The position numbers and the translations under genes are program-made. Below, piece after piece: positions 15,635 through 23,341 of a stretch of 27,599 nt of DNA. The notes below the pieces were generated by a model. It did not search any database, had not been told where the DNA came from, and saw only the letters and a list, made by a program, of their open reading frames with translations. Source of the stretch: an uncultured Prevotellaceae bacterium (GTDB taxonomy: Bacteria > Bacteroidota > Bacteroidia > Bacteroidales > Muribaculaceae). Positions within the stretch are counted from its first letter, which is position 1, and every line of letters begins with the position of its first letter. The stretch spans positions 1 through 27,599 of the forward strand of contig CALDIG010000061.1 of NCBI GenBank assembly GCA_937904375.1. The letters are read 5' to 3'.

Positions 15635-16573
15635 TTACAGCAGGTTAAATGATATCTTATAAAGTACTGCACCATTTTCAAAGTCACAAATCTCAACCTT
15701 GTATTCACCGGCTTTCCAGAACTTGTCGTCCTCTGATCCAAAAGGCGCGAAGTCGCATTGCACAGGTTTTTTAACATTAGTAACTTCAAAGTTCTTGGTT
15801 GCTGCATACTCAACACCCTTTCTGGCGACCATTGTTTTTCCATCAGGATTAGTAATCTTCATACCGATTTTAAAGACACCCTTCTCCTTTGATAACACTT
15901 CAACGCGAGTCTTAACGAAACGACAGTTGCTGCGGTGTAATGGTTGATTGTAATCAGTATCTTTAACTTGAGTGCCAGATTTGTCAGAATTTGCAAAAGC
16001 TACACTTTTAACTGTTAATGGGCTAAGACCAGGAGGTGTTGGCGGAGTTTGAGGAGTGTTAGCCTCAATCGAGTCTTGTCTCCATCTCTCAAGAGATTTA
16101 TCATAGGAATCCTTGAACGTTTTATCTACGTTTTTGAACGCATGTAGCATTTTACCCAATCCACCTTGGAAATCGGTAGGTTCCTTAGCATAGGTCTGCA
16201 TCAAAAACTCCACACGCTTGTCGGACTCGTTATAGACGCATTTGATTGTGTGCTTGCGGTTCACGTAATTGCAAGCGGCACTAGCGCACGAGGGTTTGAA
16301 AGTGGCGTCATCGTTGAATTTCACGCCTTTGCGATGGACGGTATAGAGCACGGTCTCATCACCCTTAAACGTCACCCAGTAGAAGACGTTGTCATAGTTG
16401 AAGCACACACTATTGTCCTTGGTGTCGATGCTTGGCGACAAGCCACTCTTGCGCAGATATTCAATAAGTGATCTTTGAGCTCTAGAGCATGCGCTGTTCA
16501 ACTGATCTTGAGCAAAAGCAGCCAATGAGATACTTGCTGCTACTAGCAAAATTAATAAACGATTGTTTTTCAT
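15635..16573 (-). CDS. secreted two-domain protein of unknown function in the cluster
   Basis: This 312-residue protein has a clear signal peptide (1-21, ending AAFA-QDQ). The N-terminal part (about 22-165) alternates helices and short strands and contains five cysteines (C29, C57, C96, C101, C112), suggesting disulfides in the periplasm. A Pro/Thr linker (173-184) leads to a beta-rich C-terminal domain (about 185-312) ending EYKVEICDFENGAVLYKISF, which reads like a small Ig-like fold. I recognise no named family. It sits between the second kinase (35 nt upstream) and the lipoprotein (3 nt downstream), so a role as extracytoplasmic input or accessory is plausible but inferred. Confidence 0.7.
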   Translation of the reverse strand: MKNNRLLILLVAASISLAAFAQDQLNSACSRAQRSLIEYLRKSGLSPSIDTKDNSVCFNYDNVFYWVTFKGDETVLYTVHRKGVKFNDDATFKPSCASAACNYVNRKHTIKCVYNESDKRVEFLMQTYAKEPTDFQGGLGKMLHAFKNVDKTFKDSYDKSLERWRQDSIEANTPQTPPTPPGLSPLTVKSVAFANSDKSGTQVKDTDYNQPLHRSNCRFVKTRVEVLSKEKGVFKIGMKITNPDGKTMVARKGVEYAATKNFEVTNVKKPVQCDFAPFGSEDDKFWKAGEYKVEICDFENGAVLYKISFNLL

Positions 16574-16608
16574 AATTGAATTTTTTTTAATTGTTATAGT
16601 ATTTGTTA

Positions 16609-17967
16609 TTAATAATTATTCTTTGCTTTATTATGTTTTAGAGATGTCTTCGCCTCACCCTTATCACTCACCTGTGCAGTGTTGACAAGCACTTGCTGTG
16701 ATGAGTCTTTCTCGCTGGTGGGTATAGAGATTGAAGCTTTCATATCGTCATCGTCACAGTCAATCTCATAGAGAAGAACGCCCTCTTCATTAAATATTCT
16801 CTTGTAATCTAGCCTGTCGTTGTCTTTATAGAAATAATAGACATCACTGAAACGAGGACCCGGGTAATCGGAGTCGAAATGGTCCATAGGCTCGTCCTGT
16901 GAGTTGACAAGAGTGACACGCCTCACCTTCCATCGCGACGATTCTAAGCGGTAGGTTCGCGTTCGATGCGACAAGTCGTCTTTACTAACTTTTCCTATGC
17001 CTTTGGGACCACCGTCACGTTCTACATAGTCCCTATAATAGGTGACCTTAACACGGTAATAATCCCAAACCCCGGCACCAATTACCGCACACGCCACAGC
17101 AGTGGCGATCAGCCCATACACAAAAGGTCGGTTAGATTTCTTCTTTGCGCTATAGGCTTTTTTTAGTGCCGCAGCAACTTCACCACAAGAGGCATAGCGG
17201 TCTTGAGGTTTCTTGGCGGTAGCCTTATCCACTATCGCCTGCAATTTATCGGAGATATATGGATAATAATTCTTCATCTTGGGCAGGTCTTGTTTCGCCA
17301 CACACACCTTAATCTCCAGTTCCGACATTGTTGTGGAGTCGTAGGGTGCCCTGCCTGTGAGCATTTGGTGGAAAAGCACACCGAGAGAATAGATGTCGGA
17401 GCGCCGGTCAAGAGGTTGTCCATAAACCTGCTCGGGGCTCATGTAGGCCGGTGTGCCTATCGACTGACCTCCCTGTGTCTTGTTCACCTCCGAGACAATC
17501 TGGGCTATACCGAAGTCCAGAATCTTGATATGCCCTTCCGTGTCAAGAAAAATATTGCTGGGCTTGATATCGCGATGCACAACACCGCGCTTGTGAGCAT
17601 AATTAAAGGCATCAAGTATCTCCATCATCATGGGAACAGCCTTTTTCTCAACTATCAAGCCGTTCTTGTTGTTGATAAAATCTTCCAGTGTACATCCTTC
17701 TACATATTCCATGATGAGAAACACCCCATACTCATTCTCCACAAAGTTCAGGAACTTCACTATGCTGGGATGATTCAACGAGTTGAGCATCACGGCTTCC
17801 TGCTTGAAACGCGCCCTGAGCACGGGGCTGTCGGCATACTTGGGATGAAGTGCCTTTATCGCCACAAGCTGATCGATGTTCTTGTTGCGAGCAAGATACA
17901 CTTCACCCATGCCGCCACTGCCCAAGAGGCGTATCAACTGGTAATTGAGGATGTCAACAGGTACCAT
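16609..17967 (-). CDS. transmembrane Ser/Thr protein kinase (second of cluster)
   Basis: This 452-residue Hanks-type kinase has a cytoplasmic catalytic domain (about 8-270) with GSGGMGEV (16-23), VAIK (K38), HRDIKPSN (131-138), DFG (151-153) and GTPAYMSPEQ (171-180); all catalytic residues are intact. A single membrane helix lies at about 283-301, followed by a ~150-residue outer region. Its first half (about 305-400) is Tyr/Arg-rich (TYYRDYVERDGGPKG, SHRTRTYRLE). It resembles a domain I have seen attached to other bacterial kinases but cannot name with certainty. The tail is Lys/Ser-rich. It follows the kinase-FHA gene by 27 nt. It is likely a receptor-like kinase sensing the periplasm. Confidence 0.92.
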   Translation of the reverse strand: MVPVDILNYQLIRLLGSGGMGEVYLARNKNIDQLVAIKALHPKYADSPVLRARFKQEAVMLNSLNHPSIVKFLNFVENEYGVFLIMEYVEGCTLEDFINNKNGLIVEKKAVPMMMEILDAFNYAHKRGVVHRDIKPSNIFLDTEGHIKILDFGIAQIVSEVNKTQGGQSIGTPAYMSPEQVYGQPLDRRSDIYSLGVLFHQMLTGRAPYDSTTMSELEIKVCVAKQDLPKMKNYYPYISDKLQAIVDKATAKKPQDRYASCGEVAAALKKAYSAKKKSNRPFVYGLIATAVACAVIGAGVWDYYRVKVTYYRDYVERDGGPKGIGKVSKDDLSHRTRTYRLESSRWKVRRVTLVNSQDEPMDHFDSDYPGPRFSDVYYFYKDNDRLDYKRIFNEEGVLLYEIDCDDDDMKASISIPTSEKDSSQQVLVNTAQVSDKGEAKTSLKHNKAKNNY

Positions 17968-17994
17968 AGAACTGAAGTTGATTGCCGTTAATGA

Positions 17995-19431
17995 TTATAG
18001 CAGCTCCTTGACAATATAGATTATATTTATAACAAATGATGCAAGTCCTAGCGAGCCACACATAATCGCGAATTGCTTGTTTTTCTTGCGATAAACGAAA
18101 AACAATATCCACCCTGCTATTGGGATAAGGAATGAGAGAACCTCAAGCAAAATCTTTACAACGGTCGATGGCTGCTTCTTTTCCTCATACTCCTCAGGAT
18201 ATAAGCCAGCATCCATTGAAGATGCAAAATCGTCACTCATACCCTCGCTATTGCTCTCGCTATCACGAAGTTGAAGCTTCATCGAGATGAGATGCTTCAC
18301 CTTGTTCCAGTCTAAGGCACAGTTCATGTCGCCAGCAAGATACACTTGCGGGTCGGGTTCATCGGCAAGGACGTTGACCGACTCGTTGCGGTTTAATCGC
18401 TGACCGTTCACTACAGTACCGTTAGAGCTATGGTCGGTAATGATAAAGTAACGACCACCGGTAAATTGCTTGTAGGTGATATCGAGATGACTGCGGCTAA
18501 CCCTGAGCAGCGGGTCGCTGATTATAATGTCGCAGTCCTCACGACCCACGGTGATAAACACGTCCTCAACCTTCGAGGCACTGACCTTTGTGTGCGAGGG
18601 ACTGGCACTGGGCACTACCTTCACCAAGTCTTTGCTGAACTCGCGGCACGACTGATAGCGACGCATCATGTTTCGGTCGGTAGCGTGGTCTAAAATTTCC
18701 TGAAGTCCAGTAGGGAACTTTTTCTTGCTATACTTCGACAGCTTGGGGAAAGGTGTGTTAACGATGTTTTGAGCGGTCTCAAAGTCACTCGACAGCGTGT
18801 CGTAGGCATGATGGCCGGTGAGCATGAAATAGAACACGCATCCCAGCGCATAGATGTCGGCACGGTGATCCACCGAGAAGCCATTGGCCTGCTCAGGACT
18901 CATATATCCGTCCGAGCCCAGGATTGTTCCATAAACTGTGCTCGATGCCCCGGTGTTGTTCATGTCCTTGGCGATGCCAAAGTCGAGAATGCACACGCGC
19001 TCGTCGTCACGTATCATGATGTTGTTGGGCTTCAGGTCGCGATGAACGAAATTCTTCTCGTGAACGAACTGCATCGCGTCGAGGATATTCACCAGGAAGC
19101 GCGCGGCACGATTAACGGGTATAGGGCCGTACTTCTGAACATATTGCTCCACGTTCAGGCCATCGACCAGTTCCATGACTATATAGAAGTTGTTGTTGAG
19201 CGGGAACTGGTCATACACCTTCACAATGCTGTCGTTGTTCAGCTGCTGAAGCATCTCCACCTCGCGCTCGGTGCGGGTGCGGATCTCCAAATCGGCGGCA
19301 AACTCCGGGAGAATCTCCTTGATAGCCACCTTGCGTCCCTCGGGATCCACACCCTTCAGCACACGCCCCATGCCACCAGAGCCAATAGGGGCATCTTCTA
19401 CTTGATATATCGAAATTTGCTTCATCGTCAA
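17995..19431 (-). CDS. Ser/Thr protein kinase fused to an FHA domain, C-terminal membrane helices
   Basis: This is a 478-residue fusion. Its Hanks-type kinase domain (about 8-272) has GSGGMGRV (17-24), VAIK (K38), HRDLKPNN (130-137), DFG (150-152) and GSDGYMSPEQ (172-181). The FHA domain follows (about 291-375) with the phospho-threonine-binding motifs VGRE (295-298), VSRSHLDI (311-318) and SSNGTVVNG (335-343). Two hydrophobic segments (about 430-448 and 457-474) anchor the C-terminus. The FHA domain could bind the kinase's own phosphothreonines or those of the neighbouring kinase. It lies 18 nt after the first PP2C gene. Met3 is an alternative start with little effect. Kinase-FHA fusions are known; the membrane hairpin at the end is less usual. 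Confidence 0.92.
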   Translation of the reverse strand: MTMKQISIYQVEDAPIGSGGMGRVLKGVDPEGRKVAIKEILPEFAADLEIRTRTEREVEMLQQLNNDSIVKVYDQFPLNNNFYIVMELVDGLNVEQYVQKYGPIPVNRAARFLVNILDAMQFVHEKNFVHRDLKPNNIMIRDDERVCILDFGIAKDMNNTGASSTVYGTILGSDGYMSPEQANGFSVDHRADIYALGCVFYFMLTGHHAYDTLSSDFETAQNIVNTPFPKLSKYSKKKFPTGLQEILDHATDRNMMRRYQSCREFSKDLVKVVPSASPSHTKVSASKVEDVFITVGREDCDIIISDPLLRVSRSHLDITYKQFTGGRYFIITDHSSNGTVVNGQRLNRNESVNVLADEPDPQVYLAGDMNCALDWNKVKHLISMKLQLRDSESNSEGMSDDFASSMDAGLYPEEYEEKKQPSTVVKILLEVLSFLIPIAGWILFFVYRKKNKQFAIMCGSLGLASFVINIIYIVKELL

Positions 19432-19449
19432 CTATCTGATTATAAAAGA

Positions 19450-20694
19450 TTAATCTTTCTCATTTCCAGTATAAATGGGAGTAGGCTCAGGATTAGGATT
19501 CTGAATAATATCCTTCCCTTGTTGTTGTTTGTCGGTAGATGTAGTGTTATTTCTGGGTTGAACAGGAGGGTTAGGTTTATTATTTTTTTCAGCCTGTCTA
19601 TCAATCTGATTGGCAGTCCTAGTTCCATTATTCTGATTCTTTGATTGCTGCTTGGACTGCTGGGCTGTGTGAGTGGAGGAAGTATTATGGTTGGTGCCCG
19701 GTCCCGGTGTTGAAGTGATGACACCTGGCGAAGGTTCTGGAGAAGGAGACGACACACCGCCGCCGCCCTTGCCTTCAGGGGGTTTCACAGCCTGTGTTTT
19801 TGGCTCTTCAGGCTTATTCTTATTTATTAGCATGTAAGCCCCCACCGAAGCGCCGGCGATGAGCACGGCACCAAGCAGGCCATAAAGCAGAGTTCTTGAC
19901 TTCTTGGGTTGAAGATGAGCAGTTTTTGACTCCGAGTTAGAATTGCCAAGAGCATCATTATCAAGAAACTGAACCAGCTCCACAGTGATATTGTCTAGCC
20001 CACCGGCCTCATTAGCCATTTCCACGAGCCGGTCAGTTTTCTGCTGCAGCGACATATTGCCGTCACCGAGAACACCCATAATGCGGTTCTCGTCAACATA
20101 AGTGCTCAAACCGTCGGAGCAGAGCAGGAAAATACTCCCCCTTTCGGGCATAATGGGAACTGCCGTAGTCTCGGGTTCGCTCATGCCCGCCAGACCTATG
20201 CAGTTGGTAATCTCATTCTTTTGAGGATGAGACATCGCCTCGGTCTTTGAGATCTGGCCGCTGTCAACAAGCTGCTGCACATAGGACTGGTCATGCGAGA
20301 TTTGCCTGAGAGTGTGATTGGAGAAATAATAGATGCGGCTGTCGCCCACCCATCCGCAGTGCACGCGGCCATCCTTGATGATGAGCATAGCGCAAGTAGA
20401 ACCCATTCCCTCCAGCTCCGGGTTCTGGGCAGTGCGGTTCAGCACTCCTTGATTAGCTGCCATAATCGAGCGGCGAATGGCCTCGTCACAATTGGCAAAA
20501 GTGTTGTCTTTAAGAATATTCTCGATAATATCCACGGCAAGATTACTGGCAACATCGCCAGCCGCTTGACCACCCATGCCATCACACACTGCCATCACAT
20601 GGCCGTTGGGCGACTCAAAGGAGGTCATGCTATCTTCATTCACTTGGCGTGCCACGCCCACATCGGTTGCCTTGGCAATTAGAAATGTATTCAT
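19450..20694 (-). CDS. membrane-anchored PP2C-type Ser/Thr phosphatase (first of cluster)
   Basis: This 414-residue protein has a PP2C domain (about 8-244) with RQVNEDS (16-22), VCDGMGGQAAGD (36-47), GMGSTCA (96-102), GDSRIYYF (117-124), LCSDGLS (191-197) and GGLDNIT (231-237), so the two-metal site is complete. One membrane helix (about 268-290) follows. The remaining ~120 residues are a low-complexity Pro/Gln/Asn/Ser/Thr tail (for example SPSPEPSPG and QQSKQQSKNQNN), predicted to extend outside the cytoplasm, perhaps through the cell wall layer. It starts 9 nt after the FHA gene and ends 18 nt before the kinase-FHA gene. This tail shares nothing obvious with that of the other cluster PP2C. 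Confidence 0.92.
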   Translation of the reverse strand: MNTFLIAKATDVGVARQVNEDSMTSFESPNGHVMAVCDGMGGQAAGDVASNLAVDIIENILKDNTFANCDEAIRRSIMAANQGVLNRTAQNPELEGMGSTCAMLIIKDGRVHCGWVGDSRIYYFSNHTLRQISHDQSYVQQLVDSGQISKTEAMSHPQKNEITNCIGLAGMSEPETTAVPIMPERGSIFLLCSDGLSTYVDENRIMGVLGDGNMSLQQKTDRLVEMANEAGGLDNITVELVQFLDNDALGNSNSESKTAHLQPKKSRTLLYGLLGAVLIAGASVGAYMLINKNKPEEPKTQAVKPPEGKGGGGVSSPSPEPSPGVITSTPGPGTNHNTSSTHTAQQSKQQSKNQNNGTRTANQIDRQAEKNNKPNPPVQPRNNTTSTDKQQQGKDIIQNPNPEPTPIYTGNEKD

Positions 20695-20703
20695 ATCCTC
20701 TTG

Positions 20704-21405
20704 TTAGATTTGGGGTATTGCAATGAAAATAAACAGTGTGCTGCCCACTCTGATGATGTCGTAGTTCTGGAGCTCGCCGTCGTCAAGCAATTCTTTGTTG
20801 ACGTAGGTGCCGTTGCTCGACATCTCATCGTGGAAGCGGAATTTGTTGTTGCCGCTCAGGTAGCGTATCGACATGTGGTGCGAACTCATCTGAACGTCGT
20901 CTTCCACACAGATGTCACACGATGGGTCGCGACCTATCACATTGCGGCCTTCATAGATGTTATAAGCCTTGCCCATGGGAGTGCGGTTATAGGTCACCAG
21001 AAATCCCACAAGCTTGCGGCCCATGTCATTGGGCCTCACCGCGCCACCCATCACCGCCGGGTTCTGGCGGATAACGGTTTTGCGAGGTTGCGGCTTATTG
21101 ACGGGTTGCTGTTGCACCTGCTTTTCCACCTTGGGTGAGACGAGGGTCTTCCCAACGGGGTCTTGAGCCGATGACATCATAGGCATTCCCGATGCCATGC
21201 CGGGCATGGGAGCGGGCATGGGCTCGGGCATCGACGGTGCCGCAGCAGCAGGTTTCACCACCTTTGTGCTCTGCCCCACGGGAGCAGCACCAGGCTGCGC
21301 CGATGCCGCGCTAGGTACTGATGGTTGTTGCGGGCATAATGGACAAGTGTCTCCATATATGCTCTGGTCATAAACATGACCGTTTGGACAAATTTTCTTA
21401 ATCAT
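20704..21405 (-). CDS. FHA-domain protein with N-terminal zinc ribbon
   Basis: This 233-residue, probably cytoplasmic protein has at its N-terminus C6-x3-H10 and C21-x2-C24 (CPNGHVYDQSIYGDTCPLC), a compact zinc-ribbon-like motif. A disordered Pro/Ala/Met-rich linker (about 26-105) follows. The C-terminal FHA domain (about 133-230) carries the core residues GRD (158-160), SSHHMSI (174-180) and SSNGTYVN (196-203) needed to bind phosphothreonine. Several Thr in the linker could be phosphorylated by the cluster kinases. It lies 9 nt before the PP2C gene. A hairpin lies upstream, between it and the acidic protein gene. The likely job is adaptor or effector of the phosphorylation circuit; its partner is unknown. 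Confidence 0.88.
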   Translation of the reverse strand: MIKKICPNGHVYDQSIYGDTCPLCPQQPSVPSAASAQPGAAPVGQSTKVVKPAAAAPSMPEPMPAPMPGMASGMPMMSSAQDPVGKTLVSPKVEKQVQQQPVNKPQPRKTVIRQNPAVMGGAVRPNDMGRKLVGFLVTYNRTPMGKAYNIYEGRNVIGRDPSCDICVEDDVQMSSHHMSIRYLSGNNKFRFHDEMSSNGTYVNKELLDDGELQNYDIIRVGSTLFIFIAIPQI

Positions 21406-21451
21406 TATCGTTTACTGTTTTTTTGAATGTCAAGAGATTAAATTTTCATTC

Positions 21452-21481
21452 AAGTTTCTGAGGTTCGAGCCTCAGAAACTT
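21452..21481 (-). other. perfect hairpin between the acidic protein gene and the FHA gene
   Basis: AAGTTTCTGAGG (21452-21463) pairs perfectly over 12 bp with CCTCAGAAACTT (21470-21481) around a 6-nt loop. On the minus strand it lies 21 nt after the stop at 21502. No proper U-run follows, so it may be a leaky terminator, a processing site or an mRNA-stabilising stem inside the cluster. Confidence 0.65.
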
Positions 21482-21501
21482 CAATAATTATGCACCTAAA
21501 C

Positions 21502-22440
21502 CTATGCCAGGTCAATCATGTCATCATTCATGATTTCGTCACCGCCATCATCGAGGGTGTCGTTAGAGGCGAGGTCTTCATAGCTGTCGTCATAGCCTTT
21601 ATCCATGTCGTCCTCATAGGCCACACTTTCGGAGCTGGCGCTATACTGATCCACGTCACCGTCGTTGATGTAGTTGTCGTTATTATCGGCATAGTCGTCC
21701 TGGTAGGTCTCACCGGTCTTCTCATCTACAAAGTCGTTGTTGATAGTGTCGTCATAATCTTTATCTTCATCGATGTAGTAGGGAGGCTCGGGAAGTGGTT
21801 CCGGGTCGATAGGTTCGGGGTCGATAGGCTCTGGCTCTACAGGAGGCAAGAACACGTCTTCGTGATGAGGTGTCGGGTTATTCATTGAAATCTGGTCAGC
21901 ACCAGTAAGATAGGTGATCTCGTTGTCTTGATAGACGCCATCATTATTTTGGTCATAAGCAAAGATGTCGGCCTTGCCATCATTGTCGAGGTCGGCGAGC
22001 AAGAAGTCACGCCCCTCGACGGTGCCTTCCTGGGTGGTCATGATGAGGTCATTGTTCTCATCATAATAATGTGTGGTGGTATCAAACTCGACATCAATCT
22101 CGTCTTCGGGTGGAGTGGGAACTGGGCCTGGAGCTTGGCCAGGGCCTGGAGCCGGAGCATGATGAGGAGCTGCAGGTGCTGCATTTTGTGCAGGATTGGG
22201 AGCGTTTTCAACGTGTTGAGAGCCTTCATTCACAACCTGGTCAAGATCGTCGGTTGTCAAGTCTGAATCATCGGCATTTTCATCACCGGTGACATGGTTG
22301 TCATAGATAGCCTTTGCAGCCACACCTATCGCGCCGCTACCTGCCACTGTAGCACCAATGGCTGCTGCACGCTTAGCGTTATTACTCTTCTTTACTGCTG
22401 CGTTCTCGAGTTCCTCGAGCTTAAATCCTTCGTTTGTCAT
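21502..22440 (-). CDS. acidic protein with Ca-binding-like loops and hydrophobic Ala/Gly segment
   Basis: This 312-residue protein starts with a charged helix, then a hydrophobic Ala/Gly stretch (about 25-45, AAAIGATVAGSGAIGVAAKA) that could cross or touch a membrane. A Pro/Ala/His linker follows (about 80-112). Residues 150-174 hold two EF-hand- or dockerin-like loops: D150-x-D152-x-D154-G and D163-x-N165-x-D167-G with E174. A PEPID/DPEP repeat (202-217) and a strongly acidic Asp/Tyr/Asn tail (about 223-312, with YDDSYED at 283-289) complete it. The tail resembles that of the small acidic protein at the other end of the cluster. No family is recognised. It may be a substrate or scaffold for the cluster; this is inference. 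Confidence 0.78.
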   Translation of the reverse strand: MTNEGFKLEELENAAVKKSNNAKRAAAIGATVAGSGAIGVAAKAIYDNHVTGDENADDSDLTTDDLDQVVNEGSQHVENAPNPAQNAAPAAPHHAPAPGPGQAPGPVPTPPEDEIDVEFDTTTHYYDENNDLIMTTQEGTVEGRDFLLADLDNDGKADIFAYDQNNDGVYQDNEITYLTGADQISMNNPTPHHEDVFLPPVEPEPIDPEPIDPEPLPEPPYYIDEDKDYDDTINNDFVDEKTGETYQDDYADNNDNYINDGDVDQYSASSESVAYEDDMDKGYDDSYEDLASNDTLDDGGDEIMNDDMIDLA

Positions 22441-22478
22441 AATCTTAAAATTTTATTTGTTAATAAATAGTTTAATTT

Positions 22479-22486
22479 CACAGGTA
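22479..22486 (-). promoter_or_regulatory. weak -7-like box (TACCTGTG) upstream of the acidic protein gene
   Basis: This matches TAnnTTTG with one mismatch, 38 bp before the start at 22440, in the 111-bp gap after the previous gene. No -33 element is seen. It is a possible internal promoter of the cluster, offered with low confidence. Confidence 0.25.
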
Positions 22487-22551
22487 AAAATCGTGTCCCT
22501 GTAGTGATAGAGATGCACAATGGCGATAAATCTGTCACCACCTTAAAAAAA

Positions 22552-23181
22552 TTATCTCAAAAAAATGATATATTCTTTGATATCAAGCCGATAAATGCGC
22601 TCGCGACGTCCAGAAGAACGCAACAGTTCCAGATAACTGTCGTCGGTCGTCGCACCATTATATTGCAGCACTATCAAGCCTTCACGCACCGTGTTGTCGT
22701 TGAGACGCAGGCGGTTGGTGTACTGGCGATCGAGCCACAGGTCTTTATCCATGTCTTCGACCACCTTCTCCATCTTCAGCAAGTCGCTATACTTGATTTC
22801 CACCGTCTTGTGGGTGTCGTCACGTAGTAAAGTCATTGTCGAGCCTAGCCGTTGCTCGGTAATTTGCCCCTTATAGACGGTGCCGTTCTTCAGGGTTACT
22901 TTGTCGAGGCACCACGACGGCGAGCTCTCCGACGACCGCCTTATCACCTTCACGTCATTCCACTGCAAGGTATATTCCTTGTTATGGCTGGAATACTTGC
23001 CGCTCGGGTCTTTCTTTGCCCTAGACGATTGAAACACGATTTTCTTTCCGGGAATCTGCTTGTAGATGTAGCCCTCCAGCACAGTGCCGTCGCTAAGCTC
23101 CACCTCTTGAACAAATTTTGCCTCGGCAGTAGCCACCGTTCCCAGCAGCACAAGAAGCATTATTAACAGTTTTGTCTTCAT
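22552..23181 (-). CDS. secreted protein with three beta repeats, head of the signalling cluster
   Basis: This 209-residue protein has a signal peptide (1-21, ending TAEA-KF). The mature part repeats a short beta motif three times: ELSDGTVLEGYIYKQIPGK (from about 28), TLKNGTVYKGQITEQRLGS (from about 97) and RLNDNTVREGLIVLQYNG (from about 158). Such N/DGTV-x-x-G strands suggest small barrel or beta-sandwich units. No lipid cysteine or membrane segment is present, so it is probably periplasmic or exported. I recognise no named family. It reads in the same direction as the kinase/phosphatase genes, with a 111-bp gap to the next. Cluster membership is likely but not certain. Confidence 0.72.
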   Translation of the reverse strand: MKTKLLIMLLVLLGTVATAEAKFVQEVELSDGTVLEGYIYKQIPGKKIVFQSSRAKKDPSGKYSSHNKEYTLQWNDVKVIRRSSESSPSWCLDKVTLKNGTVYKGQITEQRLGSTMTLLRDDTHKTVEIKYSDLLKMEKVVEDMDKDLWLDRQYTNRLRLNDNTVREGLIVLQYNGATTDDSYLELLRSSGRRERIYRLDIKEYIIFLR

Positions 23182-23307
23182 AGCGTTTATCTATTATTTA
23201 TTAAAGTTTCGCATGTTGTTAACTTGCTTAAAGTTTAATGTTTAGAGGATAAACAGTGTGATATATAGAAAATCTTGATTTTTCTCTAAACACTAACTTC
23301 TAACCTT

Positions 23308-23341
23308 CAAGTTTATAAAGTTTTAGGACTTTAGAAACTTG
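23308..23341. repeat. hairpin / 9-bp periodic repeat spanning the C10 protease stop codon
   Basis: CAAGTTTATAAAGT (23308-23321) pairs with ACTTTAGAAACTTG (23328-23341) with one mismatch and a 6-nt loop. The stop codon of the protease (23331-23333) lies inside the right arm. The sequence also reads as loosely 9-bp-periodic units. No U-run follows on the minus strand, so termination is doubtful. Confidence 0.6.

Noticed and set aside
21502..22440. Dockerin (cellulosome) assignment for the acidic protein
   Set aside because: Only two Asp-rich loops are present, they are closely spaced, and there is no signal peptide, cohesin or glycosidase nearby. Calcium binding remains possible but dockerin does not.
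12831..23181. Reading the kinase/PP2C/FHA genes as the regulatory part of a type VI secretion system or a TerY-P stress triad
   Set aside because: No Tss structural genes, no ClpV/Hcp/VgrG and no vWA (TerY) protein occur in the window. The sigma factor and secreted partners fit neither system.
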